Assembly (NCBI GenBank): GCA_037043015.1
Contig: CM073323.1
Location: 9,979,758-10,043,757, forward strand
Source: Bryum argenteum
Lineage: Eukaryota; Streptophyta; Bryopsida; Bryales; Bryaceae
Length of the DNA stretch: 64,000 nt
Direction: 5' to 3'
Of the stretch, positions 46,805 to 57,720 are shown piece after piece. The number at the start of each line of letters is the position of its first letter. The stretch's first letter is position 1. Position numbers and translations under genes: made by a program. The notes under the pieces were generated by a model. It was not told the origin of the DNA. It did no database searches and saw only the letters and a list, made by a program, of their open reading frames with translations.

Positions 46805-47295
46805 CTGTAGAATCTCACACAGATAGTAAAGCTCAACGGGTTGCAACCAAGAGCTAGGACGAACAACTCTTGAATCTCTCTCACGTGTTCATTTGCACGA
46901 CAAGATTAGAAATTTCCATAAATTTCCATGAATTATATGATTTTTGAGGAGTTGCATAAAGAATTGGAGAGGATAGAGAGAATCATGGAAGGTAATGCAC
47001 AGGTGCACAAGAGGTAGGACAAGCCGCAAATGCGACCATGCTCCTATGCCTCAACACTATATTTTGAATTAGGACGTCAAATGTTATCCGCAGGTTCGGT
47101 AATGAACAAGCATTAAATGAGACGAACAAGAATAACAAAGTAGGCTAAGGAGCTTGCTTGATATTCATTGTGGACAACCATTTCACTTTTGTGGTACAAA
47201 ATTTCCGTGGCTTTAAGGACCTATTTAACAATGAGGGCATCAACAACACCAAGATATCCGAGACTCTAACAAATACTGTCAATACATTGATGTAT
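46805..47295. other. Intergenic, nothing recognised
   Basis: No gene-like frame or repeat boundary found. Confidence 0.5.
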
Positions 47296-47448
47296 CTTGC
47301 CTAGCGCCCGAAAGGGGTGAGTAGTTTTGTTCTATTACCTCTTTGTCCTGTGGCCATCGACGTAAAGACATTACGAACAGACGCTATATTCACGCCAATC
47401 TTCGATTTGAAGATTGGAGTTCTTATCTATCTATCTATCTTGCCTAGC
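47296..47448 (+). mobile_element. SINE 3' fragment
   Basis: Ends in TTATCTATCTATCTATCT. Shares 'gtggccatcga', 'cattacgaacagacgc' and 'attcacgcc' with the SINE family. Nearly the same fragment occurs at 53510-53682, so a short headless subfamily may exist. Confidence 0.78.
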
Positions 47449-47617
47449 GATATTATAGATCCTGTACAAGTGCGAGATTTAGTATCTAGAGGTTTGTAAA
47501 CAAAAGTATAAACTCATGTCCATCTCAACACCATTGCACTGTTGAAGGGTAGCATTTATCGGCCTAGAGCATCAGCAGTTCTCTTACCATCCCGTAGTGT
47601 GGTTCAGATCATAACTA

Positions 47618-47858
47618 GGGCAGAGCAACTATACTAAATTTGATAATTAGTGTTAGATTTGAAAATGCTATAAGTTTTTACTTTTGTTTTAAAAAAATTT
47701 ACCAAGAGCATTGATTCTGATACTATATACGGACCCCCATCTTGGCCAATATAGTGGGTAAAATTATTGAACAACAGTAAAAACTTATAACCTGTTTATG
47801 TAAATTAGTGTATCTAACACTAATTATCAAATTTAGTGTAGTGCATGGGGCTCTGCCA
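47618..47858. mobile_element. Foldback MITE with GGCAGAGC ends
   Basis: Inverted ends of about 40 bp: left GGCAGAGCAACTATACTAAA continuing to TTGATAATTAGTGTTAGAT; right end read inward GGCAGAGCCCCATGCACTAC continuing to the same TTGATAATTAGTGTTAGAT. About 160 bp of AT-rich non-coding DNA lies between. No target duplication is obvious. Confidence 0.65.
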
Positions 47859-48065
47859 TGAGTTTTGTATTTTACCGGATATTATTATATTTAGTTGGAT
47901 ACATAGCCCTATTTATATGTCATGATTGTCAATTAATTGATGGCACTTGTAGCTTATATCATGGCATTCTTTTGTCGTCTTTCTTCACAAGACAGTGCTC
48001 CACCCACTCTTATTACTTCTTACAAGCAAATGGATAGACCTTAAATAGAACAGCGGAGAATAGAT

Positions 48066-48543
48066 TAAAAATACCTACTTGTATCGCGAGTAGATTTGTC
48101 TCCAAATGGAAACTTACAAAATTGTTTTGTTTAGGAATCCCCTTTCCAACTTAGAACCATTAGTTTTCCAAGTTTGCCATTTTTACGTTATCCTACTTCA
48201 ATATGATTTTTTTGCTCAAAGTTTGGAAAGAGTCAGTGCCCCTCCACACTTTCCTAAGTCAATCTCCCTCATGCAAACTCTAAATGTAAAAATATTTGAC
48301 ACTCTAAAAATACCTACTTGTATCGCGAGTAGATTTGTCTCCAAATGGAAACTTACAAAATTGTTTTGTTTAGGAATCCCCTTTCCAACTTAGAACCATT
48401 AGTTTTCCAAGTTTGCCATTTTTACGTTATCCTACTTCAATATGATTTTTTTGCTCAAAGTTTGGAAAGAGTCAGTGCCCCTCCACACTTTCCTAAGTCA
48501 ATCTCCCTCATGCAAACTCTAAATGTAAAAATATTTGACACTC
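48066..48543. repeat. 239-bp perfect tandem duplication
   Basis: The segment starting TAAAAATACCTACTTGTATC at 48066 is repeated at 48305 with no difference I can see. Each copy holds the same short frame (METYKIVLFRNP...). Identity suggests a very recent duplication or an assembly artefact. Confidence 0.92.
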
Positions 48544-49324
48544 TAATCTTTAGATTATCCTAAACAAGATCTTGCACTTTGATTTTCAAAAAAATTAATC
48601 TACTGTAAGTCATGAACTCTCAAACATTCTCGAATTTTGGACCTTCTACTAAACCTCCAATGAGTCAATCCGTTTAGGGTTTAGAGCTAACAAACTCATG
48701 GATTTTTATTGCACAAGAACACATGTTTGCACACACATTGTCATAGCACTTTGGCAAGTTTGTACAAGTAATTGGTTGTGCAATGAGTTAATACTCTAGA
48801 TAAATACAATGCATCTTCCTTGAATGCGGACGTGTTGAAGATTCTTAAAAGATAGTGTAATCACTGCAACCCTATTCTACCACATTGAGTTTCACCTAAA
48901 CAACACCATTAAGTAACCACATAGCGAGTGGTTTTTAGATTCACACGCTCTTATGAGTTCTTATAAGAACTGTTCATGGACTACACTTGAGCTATTTCGT
49001 TTTCATTTTCACCGAATAGTCTCTTCATTTGCAACTGCGAGAAGACATGGACTTCGACCAAAGGAATACAGAATGTGACAATGGGCAATGACGTCCCAAT
49101 TGTGCTGTGTCGAAATTTGACATTAAGAGACAAGGAATTGACGAGGTTGCTGTTGTTAGCTAGAAAGCACAAACGGAAACATGTACATATTGTAAAATAG
49201 ATGAAAGACATTTGTTCCAAAGCAGCAGGAGGGATATAACAGAATGGAAGGTTCACCAGAACATCCTGGAGCTTTGAATGTGTTTCTACTGTTGAAGTGT
49301 GTCTAACCATATCCACATCTATTC
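48544..49324. other. Intergenic, GST 3' side
   Basis: A frame of 111 codons on the minus strand (49316-48981) probably lies in the 3' untranslated region of the GST gene; it has no family features. Confidence 0.4.
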
Positions 49325-52000
49325 CTACTTTCCTCCCGGACTCGGTCGCTTTGTCGCGTACATCTTCAAAATGTGCTGCACGCCAATCATTGGAATCTTA
49401 GAAAAAACTCTCAGGAAGAGCCAATTTACACATGTAGTTCAAAATGAGAAGATATATCATGGCCATCAAACAAACGTGGAGAGTTCAGAACCATACTTGT
49501 CCAGCTGGTGTCCCCTGAAGACGTCTCATCACAGTGGCCATTTCAACGGGACATTCATCCACTTTCGGCACATAACTTGGAAGCCTGCAAGTTTACAGAG
49601 TGGTCAGTAAAGGCAAAACCTGTGAATTGCTGATTACAAAACTGTGTATAAGTCAATATCTATGCGAAGACTGCAACTTACTCAGGAGGAGCAACTAAGG
49701 GACCACCAAGAGCAGCCAAGGTCAGATCAGCTGCAGTGAACCTTGATCCACAGAGGTAGGGTCGCCCGTCAGCCAACGTGTCGTTAACCTGATAAAATCA
49801 CCAGCATCCACAGTAGAGTATTTTGATGAGTGCGTAGGGAAATGAATTTCCACACAGAATGCATTCACAGAAGATAGTGAGCCAAGACATACCTCTTTAA
49901 ACACGGATTCAATTGCCTCCAAAGACCGCTCCCTACTCCCAGGCTTGTTACATCCAAGACCCCGATATATCATACGGCGCAGTACAGGCATTAAAAACCA
50001 TACTACAGTTCTTTCTGTCGGAGACGCTCCTTGAGCCAGCAGTTCATAGCTACTTTTGTCAAACAGGAGGTAGCTGTACGCGTATCGCCGTAAATGCGGT
50101 CCAAGCTTGTCGTCGAATTTGGTCTCTACCACAACATATAGTCAAGTGAGTCAAGAAAGCTTAATGCATAGTTCTTGTGATTAAGAACCAAGCAAAATTC
50201 AACAGTAATTTAGATTGGAGTAATTTAGGTCAGATCACAACATATACATTCGAATGGAAGACGACGAGCACATCAGCTTATGAAGCTCACCCCATGACTG
50301 CTCAAGCTGAAGCTTCTCCGGATCAGAGGAGTACAAACGATCTTCCTCATTCTCGATGTTTTTGTCAGCGAACTCCAGAATTTCATGTGAGCTTCCCAAC
50401 ACTTTCTTTTGAGGTCCCGTTCCGATAATGAGCTTGGGGCAACTCGTACCTCCTGGCAAACCCCTGCAATCCAACGTGGTAAGTATCCTTGAAAAGATAA
50501 ATCACATCTTCTCCAAACATTCCCTGCAGTTTTGACATTATAGTCACAGTTCACACTTACACTGAGCAATGACTGTGACAATGTAATTGTAACTGCAGAA
50601 ACGTACTTCGTGACTGGGATGTGTGCACCAGGGGCGTGCTTATCCTCTGTGAACTTCAATGAGGCCCTTTCTAAGGCCCATCGTGCCTGCATCATCAGTT
50701 AGCCAAGTCTCATTCCTGCAACGATTTTTCATCTCATTCTCTATGTCTCCAAAAGCAACTTCTGCTGATTTTCCAATCTGTACTGAACTGCATTTCCCCT
50801 TCCTACCAAAGCGCTAACTCACACAGCGACATTTAATGCCTATTTCCGAAGAAGAAGAAATAGCTGCTAAGTACCGTCCGGATAACACATAAAAATAAAA
50901 ATAACAAGAATAGAAGCTGAGAGAAATTCTTTCACTCAGGTTGAGTTCTTATACTTAATCTCATACTATTAGTTTTTCTTGCTGCTTTTGCGATAGTATA
51001 TAGTATGACGGATCTGGTCAACTCGTCATACTTTCCAAACAAGTTTTGATCCTGCGGTTCTCAATGTTCCATTTCTGTGTCTAAATCTACATTCATCATG
51101 TGACCGAAAGCAACTCCCCTAATTTTCCGATTTCGACTGCACTACATTTTCCTATCCTACAGAATGCGCTAATGAAACAGTGATTTTTCTCAACCGTCCA
51201 AGTAACACATGAAAAAATAGAAGCATAAAATATCTTTTAAGAAGATTGAATTCCTGATCTTTTCTTGCTGCTTTTGCAATAATCTAATATAGTATGAATG
51301 ACCTGATCAACTCGTCATACTTACCAGCCAAGTTTCAATCCTGCTGTTCTAACGATTTCATTCTCTCTCTGTATCTATTTTCACCATGTGACTCGACTGC
51401 ATTTTCATCTCCTGTAGAACGCCAATTCGGATGAAAAAAAAAGACTCAACGTAAATACCATCCGAATTACCACACGAAATTCAGAAGATAATACTTCGAA
51501 CACTTAGCAGAATCTCAATCTTCTCTTTTGCAATTAATCTAATATAGTACGACTAATCTCTAATATAGTATGACTGAGCTAGTCAACTCGTCATACTTAC
51601 CGACCACGTTTCAATCCCGCCGATCAACAATTCTTAGGTACATCTATGTAACTCCCTCTCTTGCAGAAGCGAAAATTCTAAAAAACTCGAATGATCACAA
51701 AATCTTAACAAAATCAAAAAAACACGCAACTCTTCCGAGATTGATCGACTTCCTTCAATAGGACGACTGATCGTGATACTTACCTTTTCACAGAAATGTG
51801 ACGGACCTGAAAAACATGAAACAGAGGTTCCATTTCAGCGGGAAAATTTAAAATTCAAGAAACGTGCGATCTATTTCTAATAAGCTCCAAATGCAGATTC
51901 GGTCAATTACAATAGAAAAATTCAATAATAGGAGGTCAGCTTTCTTACCGATGGAAATAAGTCGAAGAGGCTCATCGGAACGAGTCGCATCACCCGCCAT
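49325..52000 (-). CDS. Glutathione S-transferase-fold protein with SHFCEKARWAL active-site block
   Basis: GST-like protein: thioredoxin-fold N-terminal domain plus helical C-terminal domain. Eight exons join in phase (52000-51949, 51806-51784, 50686-50607, 50463-50291, 50125-49893, 49788-49682, 49584-49497, 49396-49325) to 275 aa. The phases make the 23-nt second exon read PSHFCEK and the third begin ARWALERA, giving a block with Cys at about residue 23, typical of GSTs whose catalytic residue is Cys. GGTSCPKLIIG and SSHEILEFAD (glutathione-binding Ser region) follow. In the C-terminal domain are LGPHLRRYAY, NDTLADGRPYLCG and SRFTAADLTLAAL (N-capping/hydrophobic staple region). The last exon (ending RPSPGGK) is the least certain. 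Intron 2 is about 1.1 kb and holds a triplicated repeat. I cannot assign it to a standard plant GST class. Confidence 0.85.
50700..51625. repeat. Diverged triplication inside GST intron 2
   Basis: Three units of about 250-290 bp. Each has a 'ttccaatctgtactg'-like or 'ttccgatttcgactgcac' segment, then a 'tttgcaata..ctaatatagtatga' segment, then 'caactcgtcatactt.cc' (near 51022, 51310 and 51585). On the gene strand that last word reads as a GTAAGTATGACGAG-type donor like that of exon 2, so the unit may have included an exon end. Confidence 0.6.
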
Positions 52001-52556
52001 TGTGGAAGAAGATGCTGCAATGGACTGTAATCCATTGCCTTTAGCATGAGAGACGATCACCTTGTCAGAGCGCGGTCATAGGGTTTACTCTCGTAAGCAT
52101 GGTGTAAAGTTGGACACGGGTATAGGGTCTGGATGATGTAGTGTTGAGCACGGTTTCATGTTCACCAACCAGCATCTTGTCTCTGGATAGTCAATCCTTT
52201 TTGAGATCACATGGCCCAGATGAGAATTTCTGCCTGAGCTTCCTTCACCCTGAAATTGGCATGATTCTCCAGGCTTTCACTGTTTGACATTTTGTTATGT
52301 TGTCCATTCAAAGACCAATCAACCATTTTAGGGTTATTTTAGTATTTTGAGAAGCTAAAATCAACTGAAAATGGATTTTTTTTTTAAATTTTTTATTATT
52401 ATTATTTTATTTTTTTTTAATAAATTTTCTAGAAGTTTAATGAGTTAAGAGCAACATTCAATTTACAGAGCCTCGTTGTGAATCATAGATTGTTCATACC
52501 AAGCCTTCAAACGCAAATGGGGCAAGGTTTTCTTTTAGTTATAAAACTTACTATAG
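52001..52556. other. GST upstream region
   Basis: Contains the GST leader and presumably its promoter; AT low-complexity DNA at 52375-52430. Nothing else recognised. Confidence 0.4.
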
Positions 52557-52671
52557 AAGAGTTGGTAATTAGTGTTACAACACGTTAATTGCGAACTGTA
52601 ACACTATATGTCACACTTCACCATAGTGTTACAATTTGACAATTAAAGTTGTAACACTAATCAACAACTCT
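52557..52671. repeat. Foldback (hairpin) element
   Basis: AGAGTTGGTAATTAGTGTTA at 52557 pairs with the complement of TAACACTAATCAACAACTCT ending at 52671 with two mismatches over 24 bp. An inner pair (TGTAACACTAT / ATAGTGTTACA) extends the hairpin. The right arm 'acactaatcaacaactcttgtgta' occurs again at about 52946-52970. Confidence 0.7.
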
Positions 52672-53509
52672 TGTGTAGTCGAAAGGCAATCTCACTAAAG
52701 CAAAACCATAATGGCACAGCCTTTGAAGACACAAGTAAAGCAAACTCATCGTGAAAGCAAACTAAATGTGAGAGCATGCAGACTTTATTGTAAGTGGAAG
52801 AATTATTGGAAGTGGTGCAATTGGCGGCTTGAAGAAAAGACAAGCAACATTGATTGCAGTGGCAACCCTAAGTGAACACTATTCTTAAGAGAGTTGAGAA
52901 ATATTGTTCTTTGCCGAAGTTTACCCGTTACACTACCTCCAAGCAACACTAATCAACAACTCTTGTGTAATGTATGTCAAAGACCAGTTTGACACTCTCA
53001 TGTTAAAAAATCAATTCTTTTTGAAGATTTTCAATTAGAAAGTTCAGCTTTTGTGACGATTCCGATTGTTTTAAGTACCATTTCCGCTTTTTCTAAAAGT
53101 AGAAATTTCTCGATCTCTTGAAAAGTTCGAGTTTCAATTTTTTTTGTGGCAGACTAGCCTATGATATATGGTATTAGGGGACACTAATCATACTCTCTCA
53201 GGTTATTATTGGCCTTTTCCCGATTTATCATAATATATACATAGTCTTAGCCAACCACAACAATTCTCCCTTACTAATAATCGAATAGTACTCGATTTTG
53301 AATTCGTTAGTCTCCTTATTATATCACAAAATAAATAGATATTATTCGAAGAAACTCAACCATATAGATGTAATCCAAGTATTGAGATTTTCATATTCTT
53401 TTTTGAGCATAATTTTATTGGATACCACATACTCCCTCCATCCCATTATGATTGTGGGTGTGAATTTTTTTCATATTTAAATCATAATGAGATAGGGGAG
53501 TTTTTGTAC

Positions 53510-53682
53510 AGACCCCTTGGGCTTTAATTAGAGGTTGAGATGTCCAGTCTGTTACCTCTTTGTCCTGTGACCATTGAGATAAAGACATTACGAACAGACG
53601 CTATATTCACGCCAATCTCTTATTGGAGATTGGAGTTCTTATCTATCATCTCTTATCTATCTATCTATCTATCTTGAGATGT
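53510..53682 (+). mobile_element. SINE 3' fragment
   Basis: Close match to the fragment at 47296-47448 ('cctctttgtcctgtg', 'cattacgaacagacgctat') with a tail of TATC repeats, partly duplicated ('ttatctatcatctcttatctatc'). Confidence 0.78.
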
Positions 53683-53763
53683 CCATTGCATGCCATTAAT
53701 AGTGAAAGATGATTACTTTCAACGAGAATGGATAGTTTACTCGTTCTCCTTCAACTTTGTTGT

Positions 53764-54355
53764 TTAACCCTTAACCCCTCAATCTTTTTGGTATTTTTTG
53801 GGAGCTTGAAACCTCAAAACTGCGATTCTCTAAACCTCTGAGCACTCATGGTGGTGTGAACTAATTTCTTTTCCTTTTTTAAAACTTCCAACCGTAAGGT
53901 CTTGTACCTAAGAACATGCTTGATTACTGTTCAAAAAATTGACTGTTGGATGTTTACCATTTGAGAGATCATAACATCCAAAGTTTTTCCCCCAACTTTT
54001 TTGGGCATTGCGAAGATTGGTTTTGAAAATTTTGGAGGCTGACCTTGTAAAATTGGTAAACTTTTTGACTTGAGTCACTTTGAAATTTGAGTAGTGATTT
54101 AGTCACAAACATGTTCCAAAAAACAAATTGTGAAAAAGTTATTTTTTTAAGCTGCCCCATCTCGGCTCGCAACCCAAGGATCGTCCTAGAAAACTCAAAA
54201 ATTGGAATTCGACTTTGCAAATTTTACCAGATACACTTTGCAGTATAAGGAGGACCCAATAAAAATCTTAGGCAAAAATATTACTTCTAACCCCTTCATC
54301 TAGGCTGCCCGGAATTGCAAAAACCCGTTTCGGACTTCAAGGAGAGTTAGGGGTT
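53764..54355. mobile_element. TTAA-flanked MITE, 592 bp (subfamily 2)
   Basis: Left end TTAACCCTTAACCCCTCAAT; right end read inward TTAACCCCTAACTCTCCTTG. The right end matches that of the 46112-46377 element. The interior shares 'ccaaccgtaaggtcttg' and 'gagagatcataacatcc' with other family members. Confidence 0.6.
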
Positions 54356-54426
54356 AAACACACAGCACCTCTGAAAATACACTGAAAAGCATGCTCCAGG
54401 GGCATACTTGGGCATTTAAGGGTTAA
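54352..54426. mobile_element. TTAA-flanked short MITE (subfamily 1), abutting its neighbour
   Basis: Same subfamily as 2974-3053 (shared 'ctgaaaatacact.aaaagcatgc'). The right end read inward is TTAACCCTTAAATGCCCAAG; the left arm is largely worn. It shares its left TTAA with the right end of the preceding element, as expected if one inserted at the TTAA of the other. Confidence 0.6.
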
Positions 54427-54982
54427 GAGTATTTCTACCCTCAGCAATTTTGGAGCATGTGAAATTGTTATACTCCGTCTTCTGTCCTACAGGTTGCCAG
54501 GGTTGGTCTAAACAGTTTTTGACACGATACTGTTATGAATGTGGCTGTAAACATTTTATTAATCTTAAACTTCCAATAATTGGCCGGCTCTTATTCTCTG
54601 TCCTCTTCCTTTTCAACTGCTCAATTGCTCGTGTTTTTGGCAGGTAGGAGCTTTAGAACTATACTTTCTTCCTCTATACAATCCGAGAGGTGCGAACCAG
54701 TTTTTGGAACTTTTAAAACTTACCCCGCCCCCCCCCCCCTTTGTTGAATCTAACCCTACTTATCGTCACTAATCCAAAAATTGACTAATTTCTTATTTGC
54801 ATGGTCACGATTTCCAAAATTGGTGCAAAACTTTTTCTAGGCATTCTCTCAATGGTGCAAACTACAAAGGGTGTTTCATTATGGAATCTTTCCAAAGAGT
54901 TTTCAGTCAAGATAGTCTCAGAATTTGTCATTTGAAGATCACAACTTCCGAAATATGTGTCAAGCTTTTTTTATGCCATTGC
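54427..54982. other. Intergenic, nothing recognised
   Basis: C run of about 12 at 54728-54740. No gene-like frame. Confidence 0.45.
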
Positions 54983-55267
54983 TTAACCCCTAAACAACCA
55001 CAGCCATCGATTTGGCTTTTACTGCCAAGGGCGAATTTTTTTTACAGTCAACTCCAAATGTTATGATCTCACATCTAGTGATGATCCAACGGTTGAAAAT
55101 TTTCACACTACTACCAATGGTAGTCTACTTCAAGATCCTACGGTTGAAATTATCAAAAATTTCTAAGAATATTGGACGTACCCGCATTAGTACATAGTGG
55201 TCACTGTTGAGATTTTTGAGATTTTAAGCTCCCAAAACATCGCGGATCGCGCATCTTTAGGGGTTAA
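54983..55267. mobile_element. TTAA-flanked MITE, 285 bp
   Basis: Left end TTAACCCCTAAACAACC; right end read inward TTAACCCCTAAAGATGCGC: 12 matching outer bases. The interior has two 'aacggttgaaa'-like words and a 'gatctcacat' word shared with the family. The flanks both contain GCCATTG a few bases outside the TTAA; I regard this as chance. Confidence 0.6.
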
Positions 55268-56040
55268 AAGCCATTGTCTGTTACAGTAAGGAGCCTTTAC
55301 AAAGAGTTTTTAGTCACGATGGGCTCTGAAGGTGCTCTGTTCACACCCATTCGAGCGAGCGCATCTACGGAGACAGTGGCACCATGAAATCATATTCATG
55401 CATTCAGTTTGATTTATTTTCGTATTTTGGGTCTCCGATGCAGATGGTTCGTACTTAGAACGCAATATGTAGCATGGTTGATTGAAAGTTTCGCCTATTT
55501 GAGTTAGGGGAAACATATTCCATAACGCATCTAAGTTTTCTCCAGACGCCTCAGGGTTAAAGAGGCCTCAGGGTTAAAGAGAATGCTGCAGTCTCGATAT
55601 GAGGCGCAATGGCATACCTTACAGACCCAAACCTCCGAGATCAGCTAGAACTACAGACAACAAGAGAAGGGAGAAATGAGGCAGACGTCAGATAGGAGCG
55701 AAAGACTAATTTCTGGAGAATTAATCAAGGCCGCAGTCCGGCTCATCTGAACTATGCTGATCATCACCCGTCTGCCTCTCACAAGTCAAGAATGAACAAT
55801 ACAAGGACTCCAATCGACCTCGTCATTTTTGTGGTACCATAATATGTTAAATCATCACAGACCCCATAATACATAAGCTTATTAGCTACACACAGTTGAC
55901 GGGAAAATCTCAGTATCCTATGAATCTTCAGGCGACGATGTCACTCAGATAAATGTTCAACACAGCATCATCGACCTTTACCGCACATACTACCGATCTC
56001 AAACATGTTACATCGTAGTTAAAGAAGATTTCTCACTAGT
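55268..56040. other. Intergenic or 3' region
   Basis: Tandem pair 'gcctcagggttaaagag' at 55548-55582. The DNA from about 55600 is less AT-rich than its surroundings and could be the 3' untranslated part of a decayed minus-strand gene (next entry). Confidence 0.35.
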
Positions 56041-57720
56041 CTGAGAAATCAGCTGACATCAACGCGAGTCTCTGTGCGAAGAAGGACATCCATAGCCTCC
56101 ACAATAACGAGGTTACGGAATCTGTCCGCTTCAAACAACCAGCGGTGGATCAAAGTCCTGACCTTAAGACTAGACAAAGATGCCGTGAGACCGAGAAACT
56201 GCTACACCTGCTACATCACGCGAGCAAAATGCTCGTAGAGCAATAACTGGTACTTCTCTGGCATAGAATTATCAAAGGGTTCATAGTTTTTCCAAAAGCC
56301 AGTGACTGTATAGACCAATTTGACTGGTGTGTTCTCAGCGATGGCGTATGCCCTCAGTGATGGCAACCTAAGATGTGCAACAATGTGGTTTACGAATGTT
56401 TCAAAGTAATGATGGCTAAGGGAAAAATTAAAATAGACATACCTGCAAGTTTTTCAACATGAATAAGCTTACAATGGAGGGGAAGAACAAGTCAGGCGGG
56501 AGAGACCTAGTCCAAATCTGCACAAGCTGAGGGCATCAAGGTTCTTTTCTTTTTGTTTGTATATATATGGGTTCGTGCAGCATTTCCACGATTTCACGAA
56601 AACCAACTAGAGTTTCCAAGACCGGGATTACATTCATGGTTGATTATATTCACGTTACGAATGTTGATGGAAGCTTCCTCCTGCCCAGGTAGATTCTTCA
56701 GGTCAAACAGGTAGAACAGCTGCCCATCATCCTTCCTCTCGGCAATTTTCAGCGCTCCATGTGCTACTCATTTCAAGCACACGAGTGACTCTAGTCAATT
56801 TTCCTTCACAGACGGACAGACCACTACTAAGAATCAGTGACATGGCAAAGCTCAGGTTCTATTAGTGTTGGAAACGATGATTTCTCTTCAACGCCTCCTT
56901 GCGGAAGCTAAAAGCGAGCTGGGATTATCGAATCATCACCGCAATGCCGTATCCTAATATGAAGGGAAGGACCGAACTCAGGCTGGGATCTCAGATATCC
57001 AAGGAAGGTTTGGAAGCTGCATTAGCTCTCAAGCCCGCCAGGGCGAAAGCTTTAGGCGGCCACTGCGAATGTTTGAGAAACAAGCCTAGTACTTTATCAT
57101 CACCGAATCCCACCACACGTCAACCACTGCCCTTAACCCTAAACAAGCGCGTACGCACGAAGGATCAGAATTTCTGGCTTGGCTCTTTCGAGCTGTTTCG
57201 CACTGGTAGAATCAGCGTCGATCATTTGGGGAAAGTATCCTCACATCCTTCAGTAGCAAGGCAAGAAGTCTCAGATATCCAAGGAAGGTTTGGAAGCTGC
57301 ATTAGCTCTCGAGCCCGGCAGGGCGAAAGCTTTAGGCGGCCACTGCGAATGTTTGAGAAACAAGCCTAAGATTTTATCGTCACTGACTTCGGAATAGGAA
57401 GGCGACATGCTCAAGTTTCACAATCACAAACGACAAGTTTCACAATCAAGCACACGAAGCGGTTCAAACCTAGACTACAATGCTGATGAATGAGCAGCAA
57501 GTTGATGTTGAAAACGGGTTGTAGAGTTTAAGTACGTGAGTGGTGAAGGTTCTCGAAACCCTAAACCCTCAACGGAAGTCCATGGAACGGTAACTGCTAT
57601 CCCAAACCGATCATCCTTCTCGATCTGTTTGTCCGCAATCATTCGAGGCTCCTAGAAAATCACAAGCCTGAAACTCGTACCCCAATTAAGTAATTTATCT
57701 GTCACAGCTGCAACATGAGT
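56041..57720 (-). pseudogene. Unrecognised coding-like segment, broken
   Basis: The minus strand from about 56430 to 56235 reads for some 60 codons without a stop (including LPSLRAYAIAENTPVKLVY and FDNSMPEKYQLLLYEHF), then after two stops continues LRTLIHRWLFEADRF-like sequence and ends DVLLRTETRVDVS with a stop near 56057. Upstream on the same strand are [17 protein letters not shown] (near 56600) and a possible acceptor-led exon starting EPRMIADKQIEKDD (near 57655). The look is that of a former multi-exon gene, but I do not recognise the family. Confidence 0.3.
56990..57383. repeat. 115-bp direct repeat pair
   Basis: 'tctcagatatccaaggaagg' begins copies at about 56989 and 57270, about 280 bp apart. 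Over about 113 bp they differ at only a handful of positions (for example caagcccgcc versus cgagcccggc). A 156-codon plus-strand frame spans both but reads them in different frames, so I do not call it a gene. Confidence 0.85.

Noticed and set aside
48106..48563. Two similar frames of 95 and 72 codons
   Set aside because: They arise from the 239-bp tandem duplication of non-coding DNA; no family features.
54960..55280. GCCATTG on both sides of the 54983-55267 element as a longer target duplication
   Set aside because: The copies lie at different distances from the TTAA on the two sides, and no other family member shows anything similar.
56899..57369. 156-codon plus-strand frame
   Set aside because: It reads the two copies of a 115-bp repeat in different frames, which a real protein-coding duplication would not do.
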